From contig DASQSZ010000076.1 in assembly GCA_035642125.1 (NCBI GenBank), forward strand, positions 1 through 29,853: a stretch of DNA of 29,853 nucleotides, read 5' to 3'. The DNA is from CALAED01 sp937891035. Its GTDB lineage: Bacteria; Actinomycetota; Actinomycetes; Streptosporangiales; Streptosporangiaceae. This document shows, in pieces, positions 1-8,370 of the stretch (position 1 is its first letter; the number at the start of each line of letters is the position of its first letter). The notes below the pieces were generated by a model that was not told where the DNA came from, made no database searches, and saw nothing but the letters and a program-made list of their open reading frames with translations. Made by a program: the position numbers and the translations under genes.

Positions 1-888
1 GACAGATACAACACTCCGCTATCGTTGGATGATATCGCTGATTCGGCGATCATGAGCAAGTTCCATTTCTCTCGGACGTTCCGAACAATGACCGGGACCT
101 CACCAGGCCGGTTCCTGTCCGCCATCAGGCTGTTCAAGGCGAAGCACCTGCTGTTGCAGACCCCATTGAGCGTGACCCGCATCGCATACATGGTGGGCTA
201 CAACAGTCTTGGGACGTTCACCAGCAGGTTCAGCCGCAGCGTGGGTGCCTCGCCGCGGGTTTACCGTGCGAAGTCGCAGGCGGGCGGGCACGCGCTGGTC
301 GGCGGCGGCCCGCCAGAGTCGGCCGGCCGGGCCGGCGAGGTGGCGGGCTCCCTGGTGATCCCGCAGGCCGACCAGCACATTCCCATGCGGACTTATGTGG
401 GCCTGTTCGCCAGCCCGGTGATCGAAGGCCCGCCCGTCGCATGCGATATCGTCGACGGCTCCGGTCCCTACGCTTTACGCGGCGTGCCCAGCGGAACCTG
501 GTGCGTTCGGGCCGTAACGGTCGACACGCGCGAGATCGACCCGCGGCCCTGGGCCCGTCGGCCGCGATTCCTGGGCATCGGCGAGGACGTGACCGTGCGC
601 CAAGACGGGAGCCCGGTCAAGCAGGACATCGACCTGCGCAAGGCGACATCCTTGGACCTGCCGATCCTGCTCGCGCTCCCCGAGCTCGACAACTTCGACA
701 CCTATGACGACGCGGTCCTTCGGCGCCTCGACCGCGACCGTCGCGATCCGGTGATGGCCGCGTTTGACGGCGCCCGTGTACTGGCGAGGGTGGCGCACAG
801 ACGACGGGCGGGCGCAGACGGTTGCAACGCGCCGGCCCATGCGGCGTTTGGAACACTCAACTGCCCGGTTTCGGCTAAGGGACATTAG
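1..888 (+). CDS. AraC-family transcriptional regulator, 5' partial, with C-terminal beta-rich extension
   Basis: The reading frame is open to the first base, so the N-terminus lies outside the window. Residues 1 to about 85 form the AraC DNA-binding domain with two helix-turn-helix units: the SKFHFSRTFR segment and the second unit around RIAYMVGYNSLGTFTSRFSR. About 170 residues follow, with a GPYALRGVPSGTW segment and a LDLPILLALPELD segment, a beta-rich extension I recall from other actinomycete AraC-type regulators whose ligand is unknown to me. The last 50 residues (after about DTYDDAV) look low in family character and may be read-through. The gene lies upstream of and parallel to the polyketide synthase operon, 505 nt away, and could regulate it, but no operator was recognised. 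The domain call is firm; the target is a guess. Confidence 0.85.
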   Translation, partial: DRYNTPLSLDDIADSAIMSKFHFSRTFRTMTGTSPGRFLSAIRLFKAKHLLLQTPLSVTRIAYMVGYNSLGTFTSRFSRSVGASPRVYRAKSQAGGHALVGGGPPESAGRAGEVAGSLVIPQADQHIPMRTYVGLFASPVIEGPPVACDIVDGSGPYALRGVPSGTWCVRAVTVDTREIDPRPWARRPRFLGIGEDVTVRQDGSPVKQDIDLRKATSLDLPILLALPELDNFDTYDDAVLRRLDRDRRDPVMAAFDGARVLARVAHRRRAGADGCNAPAHAAFGTLNCPVSAKGH

Positions 889-1393
889 CCCGATCAGACA
901 GTCGTAAGGCGTTATCGGAGCGGCGCGGCGCGGGGCGACATCGTCGATCGCCGTGGTCGACGTGAGGATGACACGTCTGCTCGGGCGCGCCCCAGGGCCG
1001 ATTAGCCCGCCGCCCGCCGCCCCCGCTTGGTCATCCCCGCCGCCAGGCCCGTGCCGCGGGTGGTGGACACGGGTCGGCGCAACCTCCGCGGCGACGTGCC
1101 AGTGCCTGTCGACGAGCAGAAATTCTGAGCCTGCCGTACCTTCTCCCGCCACTTTCAACGTGCCCGGTCCTCGACCGTGCGCAGGGCACGGCTGGAGAAG
1201 CAGGCGCCACGCATCACGTCGAATACTCGTTCCATCGCGGGCCTTACGGGGGTGCTGGCAGCAGCGCATCGCTGAGCCCGGGAATCCCGATGCATCGACG
1301 AACCGCATTCAAGCCCTTGGGGAGGGAGATCATGGTGTTGCCGATCGCGCACAACACCACGGCGGCCCGTCTCGGAGGAGAGGGGGTCGCGGG
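889..1393. other. Intergenic region upstream of the PKS gene
   Basis: This 505 nt stretch separates the AraC-type gene from the synthase. The synthase frame stays open through it without homology, so it is treated as non-coding leader. It ends in a purine-rich ribosome binding site: GGAGGAG at 1374-1380 continuing into AGGGGG at 1381-1386, 7 nt before the ATG at 1394. No convincing -35/-10 pair or operator was found. Minus-strand frames here look faintly protein-like but are broken; see the rejected list. Confidence 0.5.
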
Positions 1394-4300
1394 ATGAACG
1401 GCACCCGGATCGCCGTGGTAGGGATCGCCCTGCGGTATCCCGACGCCTCTTCTCCGGACGAGCTGTGGCACAACGTGCTGGCCGGGCGGCGGGCCTTCCG
1501 TCGCTTGCCGGAGGAACGGATGCGGGCCCAGGATTACTACTCGCCCGACCGCACCGCGCCCGACAGGCACTACACGCGCATGGCCGCGGTCTTGGAAGGA
1601 TTCGACTTCGATCGAGTCGGTTACCGCATCGGCGGGAGCACGTACCGGTCCACCGACATGACGCACTGGCTGGCGCTGGACACCGTCGCGCGCGCTCTGC
1701 AGGACGCCGGCTTCCCCGGCGGCGAAGGTCTGCCAAGGCAGGGCACCGCGGTCGTGATCGGCAACACCCTGACCGGTGAGTTCAGCCGCGCCAACCTGAT
1801 GCGACTGCGCTGGCCATACGTCGAGCGCACGGTCGGCGCCGCGCTGCGTGAGCAGGGCTGGGACGACGCGGCGCTCGGGGACTTCCTGGTGGCCCTGGAG
1901 GCCCGCTACAAGGCCCCGTTCCCGCAGATCGACGAGGACAGCCTGGCCGGCGGCCTGGCCAACACCATCTCGGGCCGGGTCTGCAACTACTTCGACTTCG
2001 GCGGCGGTGGCTACACCGTCGACGGCGCCTGCTCATCCTCCCTGCTGTCCGTCGCCACGGCCTGCAACGCCTTGGCCGCTGATCAGATCGATGCCGCCGT
2101 CGCCGGCGGTGTGGACCTGAGCATCGACCCCTTCGAGGTCATCGGCTTCGCCAAGACCGGCGCGCTGGCCACGTCGGAGATGAAGGTTTACGACAAGGAC
2201 TCCAACGGGTTCTGGCCTGGCGAGGGCTGCGGCATGCTCGTGCTGATGCGCGACGAGGACGCCGTGCGCCAGGGCAAGTTCCGATACGCGACCATCGCCG
2301 GCTGGGGACAAAGCTCCGATGGCAAAGGCGGTATCACCCGCCCAGAGGCCGCCGGACACCGGCTCGCGATCAGGCGCGCCTACGCCGCCGCCGGCTTCGG
2401 TGTCGAAACCGTCGGCTACTTCGAGGGCCACGGCACCGGCACCGCGGTCGGCGACGCCACCGAGCTTGAGGCGATCAGTGGCGCCCGCCGCGCCGCCGCG
2501 GGTCCGCGGGCGGGCACCGCCGCGATCAGCACCGTCAAGGGCAACTTTGGCCACACCAAGGGCGCGGCCGGCGTGGCCGGCCTGATCAAGGCCGTGCTCG
2601 CGGTGCGGCACCAGGTCATCCCACCGGCCACCGGGCATCAGAACCCGCATCCGTTGCTGCTGGCCGAGGACGCCGCGCTGCGCGTGCCGGGCGGCGCAGA
2701 GCCGTGGCCGGCCGGCGCGCCGGTCCGGGCCGGCGTGTCTTCCATGGGCTTCGGCGGCATCAACGCACACATCGTGGTGGAGCATGCCGACGGTTCCCCG
2801 CACCCCGCGGTTGACGAGACGACCGAGCGCCTGGTGCGCTCGCGTCAGGACTGCGAGATCCTCCTACTGGACGCGGTCGGCGTCGCCGAGCTGCGCGGCC
2901 GGGTGGCCCAGCTGTCCGGCTTTGTGGCCCGGCTGTCGTTCGCCGAACTCGGCGATCTGGCCGCGACACTGTCCGGGGAATTGGCCGGCCGGCCGCTGCG
3001 CGCGGCGGTCGTCGCCGGCTCGCCGGAGCAGGCCGAGGAGCGGCTCGGACGGCTGCTTGCGCTGCTGGACTCCGGCGCGCGCCAGGTACTCGACGACGCC
3101 GGCGGGGTGTTTTTGGGTGCCGCCGGTCGACCGCCGCGCATCGCGTTCCTGTTCCCGGGACAGGGTGCCGGGCGCCGCGCCGACGGCGGCGCGCTGCGGC
3201 GCAGGTTCGCCTCCGTGGCCGAGCTCTACCGGGGCCTGGCCCTGCCGACCGGTGGGGACCAGGTGGCCACCGCGGTGGCGCAGCCGCGTATCGTCGCCGG
3301 TTCGGTGGCCGGGCTGCGGGTGCTGGGTGCGCTTGGCGTCACCGCGGTCGGTGCTGCCGGGCACAGCCTCGGCGAGCTGACGGCGTTGCATTGGGCCGGC
3401 GCCATGTCTGAGGACGCGTTGCTGGACCTGGCCGCCGAACGCGGCCGGGTCATGGACGACGCATCAGCCGGCGGGGGCACCATGGCTGGGATCGCGGCCG
3501 GCACCGCCAAGGTCGAAGCGCTGCTCGCTGGAGAGCCCGTCGTCATCGCCGGCTACAACAGCCCGACGCAGACGGTGGTCAGTGGTCCGGTCGAGGCCGT
3601 CGAGCGCGTGATCGCGCGGGCGCAGGCACAGGGTCTCACCGCGACCCGGATCTCCGTTTCGCACGCGTTCCATTCGGCGGCTGTCGTCCCGGCGGCCGAG
3701 CGGTTCGGACGGCACCTGGCCGAGCAAGACTTTCGGCCACTTCAGGGCACAGTGGTGTCGACGGTGACCGGTGCGGCGCTGCCGCACGACACCGACATGG
3801 CTGACCTGCTGACCCGTCAAATGCTTGACCCGGTCCGGTTCCACGATGCCGTGGCCGCGCTGGCCCAAGACTGCGAAGCCTTCATCGAGGTCGGACCCGG
3901 GCGGATCCTGCGGGGCCTGGCCACCGAGATCGCACCGGCGGTGCCCGCGGTGTCCATCGAGTCCGACGGCAGGTCGCTGGCCGGACTCTTCCACGCGGTC
4001 GCCATGGCGTACGTGCTCGGCGCCCCGATCGAGCACCGCGCGCTGTTCAGCGACCGCTACGTCAAGCCGTTGCCGCTTGACAAGGAGTTCGTGTTCCTGG
4101 CCAGCCCCTGCGAGGCCGCGCCCGAAGGCGACTTCGCGGTGGTCAAGGCGGCGATGCGGGACCGGCCCGCCGAAACGGTCGCCGCAACGGCCACGGCGGC
4201 GTCCGGGGCCGAGGGCGCGGTGGACGCGCTGACCGTCCTGCGCCGCCTGGCGTCCGAACGGGCCGAACTGCCATTGGAAGCCGTGCGCCCGGACAGCAAT

Positions 4301-7300
4301 CCGATCGACGAGCTGCATCTGAGTTCGATCACCGTCGGCCACATCGTCACCCAGGCCGCTCAAGAGCTCGACGTCAGCGCCGTGCTGGCGACCTCGGCCT
4401 ATGCCACCTCGACCCTGGCCGAGCTGGCCGAGATGCTCCAGAGCCTGGCCGACACCGCGCAGACCGACGACGGCGCCGCCGAGCAGGTGGCCGGCGTCGC
4501 GCCCTGGGTCCGCGCCTTCACGCTCGATCTGGTGCCAACCGGCTCGGTGCCGCCGGCAGCGCCGCGGCGGCCTGCCGCGCAGTGGGAGCTGTTCGCGACC
4601 GACGGCCACCCGCTGGCCGAGCCGCTGCGCGGCGCGCTGAGCGTCTCAGGCATCGGCGACGGCGTGCTGCTATGCCTGCCGGCCGAAGTCGACGGGGATC
4701 ACGTCGACCTGATGATCGCCGCGGTCCGCGCGGCGCTCTCGCGGATGCGGCACGCGCCGGTGCGGTTCGTCGCCGTTGGCGGGCGCAAAGGCGCGGCGGG
4801 CCTGGCCAAGACCTTGCACCTGGAGGCCCCTGCCGTCACCACGACCGTCGTTGTGCTGCCCAATCCCGAGCGGCTGCCGGCCGATGAGATCGCTCCGGCA
4901 GTCGCCCGGATCACCGCCGACGTCGCGGCAACCGCGGACTTCGCAGAGATCCACTATGACGCCGAGTGGGTGCGCGCCGTCCCTGTCCTGCGGCTGCTCC
5001 CGACCGCCGGCGCCGCGGCGAGCCCGGCGACGGCCGGCCCCCGCGCCGAAGGCGCCCGGCCGGTGTTCGGCCCCGGAGACGTTCTGCTCGCCACCGGGGG
5101 CGGCAAGGGGATCACCGCCGAGGCGGCGCTGGCCCTGGTCAAGGACACCGGTGCCGCGTTGGCTCTGCTTGGCCGCTCGGACCCGGCGACGGACCCTGAG
5201 CTTGCGATGAACCTGGAACGCCTGCGCGGGCAAGGGATCCCATTCCGCTACGTGCGCGCCGACGTGACCGTCGCCGACGAGGTCAAGGTCGCTGTCGAGG
5301 AGGTCCGGTGCACGCTCGGCCCGGTCACCGCCGTACTGCACGGCGCCGGTCGCAACGAGCCGCGCTCGCTGGCCGACCTGGACGAGACCACGTTCCGCCG
5401 CACCCTGGCCCCGAAGCTGGAGGGGTTGCGCACGGTGCTGACCGCGATCGGCTCGGACCCGCTGAAGCTGCTGGTCACCTTCGGCAGCATCATCGGCCGG
5501 GCGGGCCTGCGCGGCGAGGGCGACTACGCCACCGCCAACGACTGGCTGACCGAGATGACGCGCCGCTACGCCGAGGAGAACCCCGAGTGCCGGTGCATCG
5601 CCTTGGAGTGGTCGGTCTGGTCTGGGGCCGGGATGGGCGACAAGCTCGGGGTCCTGGAGGCCTTGATGCGCGACGGGATCTCACCGATCCCGGTCGCCGA
5701 CGGCGTCGCCATCCTCAAAGCCCTGCTCGCCGACCCGGCGACGCCGGGCACGGTGGTTGTGACCGGCCGTGCCGAGGGCCTGGACACGCTCACGCTGGAG
5801 CAGCGCGACCTGCCGCTTGGCCGGTTCCTTGAGCGGCCGCGTATTCACTACGCCGGCGTGGAGCTGGTGGTCGACGCCGACCTGTCGGCGGCCGACGACC
5901 TCTATCTCGGCGACCACCTCCTGGACGGCGATCTGGTGTTCCCCGCGGTGCTCGGTATGGAGGCGATGGCACAGGCCGCCGCGGCGCTGACCGGCCGCGT
6001 GGGCGTGCCGATGCTGGAGGGCGTGGAGTTCCTGCGCCCCATCGTCGTCCCGGTCGACGGCCGGACCACGGTGCGGGTCGCGGTCCTGGCCGACGGCCCG
6101 GATATGGTGCGCGCTGCGCTGCGCTCCAGCGAGACCGGGTTCCAAGCCGACCACTTCCGGGCGACGCTGCGCTACGACTCGCCGCTGCCGGACGCTACGC
6201 GGCGCCTGGTGGTGGCGGATACGGATCCCGCGATCCCACTGGACCCCGATGACGAGCTTTACGGTCCGGTGCTGTTCCAGGGCGACCGGTTCCAGCGCCT
6301 GATGGGTTACCACGCCCTGGCCGCGCGCGGGTGCGTCGCACGGATCTCGAACTCCGCGCGCGACGACTGGTTCGGGCCCTTCCACCCGGCCGACCTCGTG
6401 TTGGCCGATCCCGGGACCCGGGACGCGCTGATGCACTCGATCCAGTGCTGCGTACCGGACGCCACGCTGCTGCCGGCCTCAATCGACCGGCTGTGGCTCG
6501 CCGACCCGGCGGTGGCGCGGTCGTCGGCGGAGGTCATCTTGTATGCGGCGGAGCGGTCGCGCCACGGTGACACCTATATATACGACGTCGAAGTCCGCGA
6601 CGATGCCGGCGCCCTGGTCGAGCGCTGGGACGGTCTGACCCTGCGGGCGGTGCGCAAGAAGGACGGGACTGGGCCGTGGCTGCCGGCGCTGCTCACCACG
6701 TACCTTGAGCGCAACGTCGAACCGGTTCTGGGCGACACCGGGCTCCGCACCGTCGTGATCCCAGACACCGTGGTCCCCGACGCTTCCGGCGCGAACAGCT
6801 CAAGCGTCGCGGCCCGCCGCAGGCGAACCGACCGTGCAGTCGGCTGGGCACTCGGCCGGCGGACCGAGGTCGGGCACCGTCCCGACGGGATGCCGTGGAT
6901 CGACGGCTTCCAGGTGTCGTCCTCGCATCGTGCCGGGATCACTTTCTCAGTGGTCATGCCCGGCGGCCGCGCGGCGGAATGTGATGTCGAGGTCGTGACG
7001 GCGCGCACCAAGGCCGAATGGGCGGACCTGCTCGGCGCCGATGGGGCGGCACTGGCCGCGACGTTGGCCGCCGAGCGCGATGAGGACTACTCGGTCGCCG
7101 CGACCCGTGTGTGGGGCGCCGTGGAGTGCCTGAGCAAGGCCGGGCGGGCCCGCCCGGCACTGACCGCGGACATGGTGGACGGCGCGTCTGGGCCGTGGGC
7201 GGCGCTGCGCGGCGGCGACCGACGGATCGCGTCATTCGTCACCACCGTGCAGAACGTGGCCGAGCCGCTGGTGTTCACCATTTCGGCGGCCATCGAGGGG

Positions 7301-7315
7301 AGCGAGTCAAAGTGA
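1394..7315 (+). CDS. Enediyne-type iterative type I polyketide synthase (KS-AT-ACP-KR-DH-PPTase)
   Basis: This 1973-residue synthase matches the enediyne PKS family (SgcE, CalE8, DynE8) in length and order. The ketosynthase spans about 1-460, with Cys213 in DGACSSS, His346 in EGHGTGT and His387 in GNFGHTKG. The acyltransferase spans about 580-855, with Ser658 in GHSLGELTALHWAG. The acyl carrier region is near 930-1010, with the likely phosphopantetheine Ser977 in ELHLSSITVG. The ketoreductase spans about 1225-1460 (TGGGKGI near 1234, Tyr1378). The dehydratase starts near 1490, with His1508 in GDHLLDGD and the conserved MHSIQCCVPDATLLP block. A self-acting phosphopantetheinyl transferase lies at the C-terminus (ECDVE and WGAVECLSKAG). 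Family members iteratively condense malonyl-CoA into an ACP-bound conjugated polyene, the precursor of the enediyne core. The start was set at ATG 1394 by the ribosome binding site and the NGTRIAVVGIA start of the ketosynthase. All catalytic motifs look intact. It is the first gene of a four-gene operon. Confidence 0.96.
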   Translation: MNGTRIAVVGIALRYPDASSPDELWHNVLAGRRAFRRLPEERMRAQDYYSPDRTAPDRHYTRMAAVLEGFDFDRVGYRIGGSTYRSTDMTHWLALDTVARALQDAGFPGGEGLPRQGTAVVIGNTLTGEFSRANLMRLRWPYVERTVGAALREQGWDDAALGDFLVALEARYKAPFPQIDEDSLAGGLANTISGRVCNYFDFGGGGYTVDGACSSSLLSVATACNALAADQIDAAVAGGVDLSIDPFEVIGFAKTGALATSEMKVYDKDSNGFWPGEGCGMLVLMRDEDAVRQGKFRYATIAGWGQSSDGKGGITRPEAAGHRLAIRRAYAAAGFGVETVGYFEGHGTGTAVGDATELEAISGARRAAAGPRAGTAAISTVKGNFGHTKGAAGVAGLIKAVLAVRHQVIPPATGHQNPHPLLLAEDAALRVPGGAEPWPAGAPVRAGVSSMGFGGINAHIVVEHADGSPHPAVDETTERLVRSRQDCEILLLDAVGVAELRGRVAQLSGFVARLSFAELGDLAATLSGELAGRPLRAAVVAGSPEQAEERLGRLLALLDSGARQVLDDAGGVFLGAAGRPPRIAFLFPGQGAGRRADGGALRRRFASVAELYRGLALPTGGDQVATAVAQPRIVAGSVAGLRVLGALGVTAVGAAGHSLGELTALHWAGAMSEDALLDLAAERGRVMDDASAGGGTMAGIAAGTAKVEALLAGEPVVIAGYNSPTQTVVSGPVEAVERVIARAQAQGLTATRISVSHAFHSAAVVPAAERFGRHLAEQDFRPLQGTVVSTVTGAALPHDTDMADLLTRQMLDPVRFHDAVAALAQDCEAFIEVGPGRILRGLATEIAPAVPAVSIESDGRSLAGLFHAVAMAYVLGAPIEHRALFSDRYVKPLPLDKEFVFLASPCEAAPEGDFAVVKAAMRDRPAETVAATATAASGAEGAVDALTVLRRLASERAELPLEAVRPDSNPIDELHLSSITVGHIVTQAAQELDVSAVLATSAYATSTLAELAEMLQSLADTAQTDDGAAEQVAGVAPWVRAFTLDLVPTGSVPPAAPRRPAAQWELFATDGHPLAEPLRGALSVSGIGDGVLLCLPAEVDGDHVDLMIAAVRAALSRMRHAPVRFVAVGGRKGAAGLAKTLHLEAPAVTTTVVVLPNPERLPADEIAPAVARITADVAATADFAEIHYDAEWVRAVPVLRLLPTAGAAASPATAGPRAEGARPVFGPGDVLLATGGGKGITAEAALALVKDTGAALALLGRSDPATDPELAMNLERLRGQGIPFRYVRADVTVADEVKVAVEEVRCTLGPVTAVLHGAGRNEPRSLADLDETTFRRTLAPKLEGLRTVLTAIGSDPLKLLVTFGSIIGRAGLRGEGDYATANDWLTEMTRRYAEENPECRCIALEWSVWSGAGMGDKLGVLEALMRDGISPIPVADGVAILKALLADPATPGTVVVTGRAEGLDTLTLEQRDLPLGRFLERPRIHYAGVELVVDADLSAADDLYLGDHLLDGDLVFPAVLGMEAMAQAAAALTGRVGVPMLEGVEFLRPIVVPVDGRTTVRVAVLADGPDMVRAALRSSETGFQADHFRATLRYDSPLPDATRRLVVADTDPAIPLDPDDELYGPVLFQGDRFQRLMGYHALAARGCVARISNSARDDWFGPFHPADLVLADPGTRDALMHSIQCCVPDATLLPASIDRLWLADPAVARSSAEVILYAAERSRHGDTYIYDVEVRDDAGALVERWDGLTLRAVRKKDGTGPWLPALLTTYLERNVEPVLGDTGLRTVVIPDTVVPDASGANSSSVAARRRRTDRAVGWALGRRTEVGHRPDGMPWIDGFQVSSSHRAGITFSVVMPGGRAAECDVEVVTARTKAEWADLLGADGAALAATLAAERDEDYSVAATRVWGAVECLSKAGRARPALTADMVDGASGPWAALRGGDRRIASFVTTVQNVAEPLVFTISAAIEGSESK

Positions 7316-7794
7316 TCGGGACGCAGAACTATTACGAGTACCGGCACCTGGTCGGTTTCGAGGAGACCAACCTGGTGGGGAACGTTTACTACGTCAACTA
7401 TCTGCGCTGGCAGGGACGGTGCCGCGAGATGTTCCTGCTGGAGCACGCGCCGGAGGTCGTCGCCGACATCCAGGGCGATTTGAAGCTGTTCACGCTCAAG
7501 GTGGACTGCGAGTTCCTTGCCGAGATCACCGCGTTCGACGAGCTGTCGATCCGGATGCGGTTAGAGGATCTCACCCAGACCCAGATCGAATTCGCGTTCG
7601 ACTACGTGCGGCTGCGCGATGGGCTGGAGGACTTGATCGCCCGTGGCCGGCAGCGGGTGGCCTGCATGCGCGGCCCGAACACCGACACCCGGCCCACGCC
7701 CGTGCCGGAATCGCTGCGCAGGGCCCTGAGCCGATACACCATGGGCGGTGTGCGGCCCGCGGCCGCCCCCGTCCCGGCCTGGGCGAGGAGCTGA
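7312..7794 (+). CDS. Enediyne-type thioesterase (hotdog fold; SgcE10/CalE7/DynE7 family)
   Basis: A 160-residue protein starting at GTG 7312, which overlaps the synthase stop codon by 4 nt (GTGA), so translation is probably coupled; GAGGGGAG lies just upstream. The N-terminal block NLVGNVYYVNYLRWQGRCRE is the hallmark of the enediyne thioesterase family, single hotdog-fold enzymes that release the nascent polyene or beta-keto polyene from the synthase carrier domain. The conserved Asn and Arg residues of this block, thought to shape the active site in CalE7-like enzymes, are present. Length is normal for the family, with a short Pro/Ala-rich tail (VRPAAAPVPAWARS). Together with the synthase it forms the pair known to give linear polyenes such as pentadecaheptaene when expressed alone; whether that is the product here is inferred. 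Confidence 0.94.
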   Translation: MIGTQNYYEYRHLVGFEETNLVGNVYYVNYLRWQGRCREMFLLEHAPEVVADIQGDLKLFTLKVDCEFLAEITAFDELSIRMRLEDLTQTQIEFAFDYVRLRDGLEDLIARGRQRVACMRGPNTDTRPTPVPESLRRALSRYTMGGVRPAAAPVPAWARS

Positions 7795-8361
7795 GTGAAG
7801 ATGGCGACGGCCAAGGGCGTGCCGGCCGGGAACCCGGCCTGCACCACTTATGACCCCCGGGTACTGCGGCGCGTCTTCGGGCGCTTCGCCACCGGGATCA
7901 CGATCGTGACCGCCGGCCGCGACGAGCCGCGCGGCATGACCGCGAACTCGTTCACGTCGGTGTCCCTGGATCCGCCCATGGTCCTGATCTGTGTGCTGCG
8001 CAACGCCGCGATGCACGAGACGATCCTGCGGCATCGCGCGTTCGGCGTCTCCGTTCTGTCCGACCGGCAAGAGCGCGTGGCCCGGCACTTCGCCGACCCC
8101 CATCGGCCCCGCGGCCGGGCCGAGTTCGCCGCCGTGGACAGCATCACCGGTCCGCGCACCGGTTGTCAGGTGCTGCCGGACGCGCTTGCCTGGTTCGAGT
8201 GTTCCCTTGCCGCCGTCTATGAAGGCGGGGATCACTCGATCTTCCTGGGCGAGATCGTCACCCTCGGGTACGGATCCGGCGAGGACGCGCTGCTGTTTTA
8301 TGCCGGCGCCTACAGACGTCTCGACGCCCCGGCGGACTGGCGCGACCAAATCCTCCTGTGA
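7795..8361 (+). CDS. Flavin reductase domain protein (SgcE6-like)
   Basis: A 188-residue flavin reductase-like protein. Typical features of the split-barrel FMN-binding family are the N-terminal FGRFATGITIVTA, the RGMTANSFTSVSLDPPMVLICV flavin-binding block, FGVSVLSDRQ, and the C-terminal HSIFLGEIVTL. Such proteins use NAD(P)H to reduce free flavin for two-component monooxygenases; SgcE6 does this in the C-1027 enediyne pathway. The GTG at 7795 directly abuts the thioesterase stop (TGAGTG); an ATG at 7801 is an equally plausible start, with AGGAG at 7786-7790 serving either. It is third in the synthase operon. No partner FADH2-dependent monooxygenase is encoded in the window, so its client is missing or lies elsewhere. 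Confidence 0.9.
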   Translation: MKMATAKGVPAGNPACTTYDPRVLRRVFGRFATGITIVTAGRDEPRGMTANSFTSVSLDPPMVLICVLRNAAMHETILRHRAFGVSVLSDRQERVARHFADPHRPRGRAEFAAVDSITGPRTGCQVLPDALAWFECSLAAVYEGGDHSIFLGEIVTLGYGSGEDALLFYAGAYRRLDAPADWRDQILL

Positions 8362-8370
8362 GGGCCCGCA

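Noticed and set aside
900..1308. Minus-strand frames with protein-like stretches (for example SEFLLVDRHWHVAAEV and MERVFDVMRGA)
   Set aside because: They fall in two different frames, have no start with a ribosome binding site, and I could not match them to a family. They could be a decayed gene, but the evidence is too thin to annotate.
953..1393. Upstream in-frame extension of the polyketide synthase
   Set aside because: It has no homology to enediyne-type synthases, is rich in Arg and Pro, and the strong ribosome binding site and ketosynthase N-terminus both point to ATG 1394.
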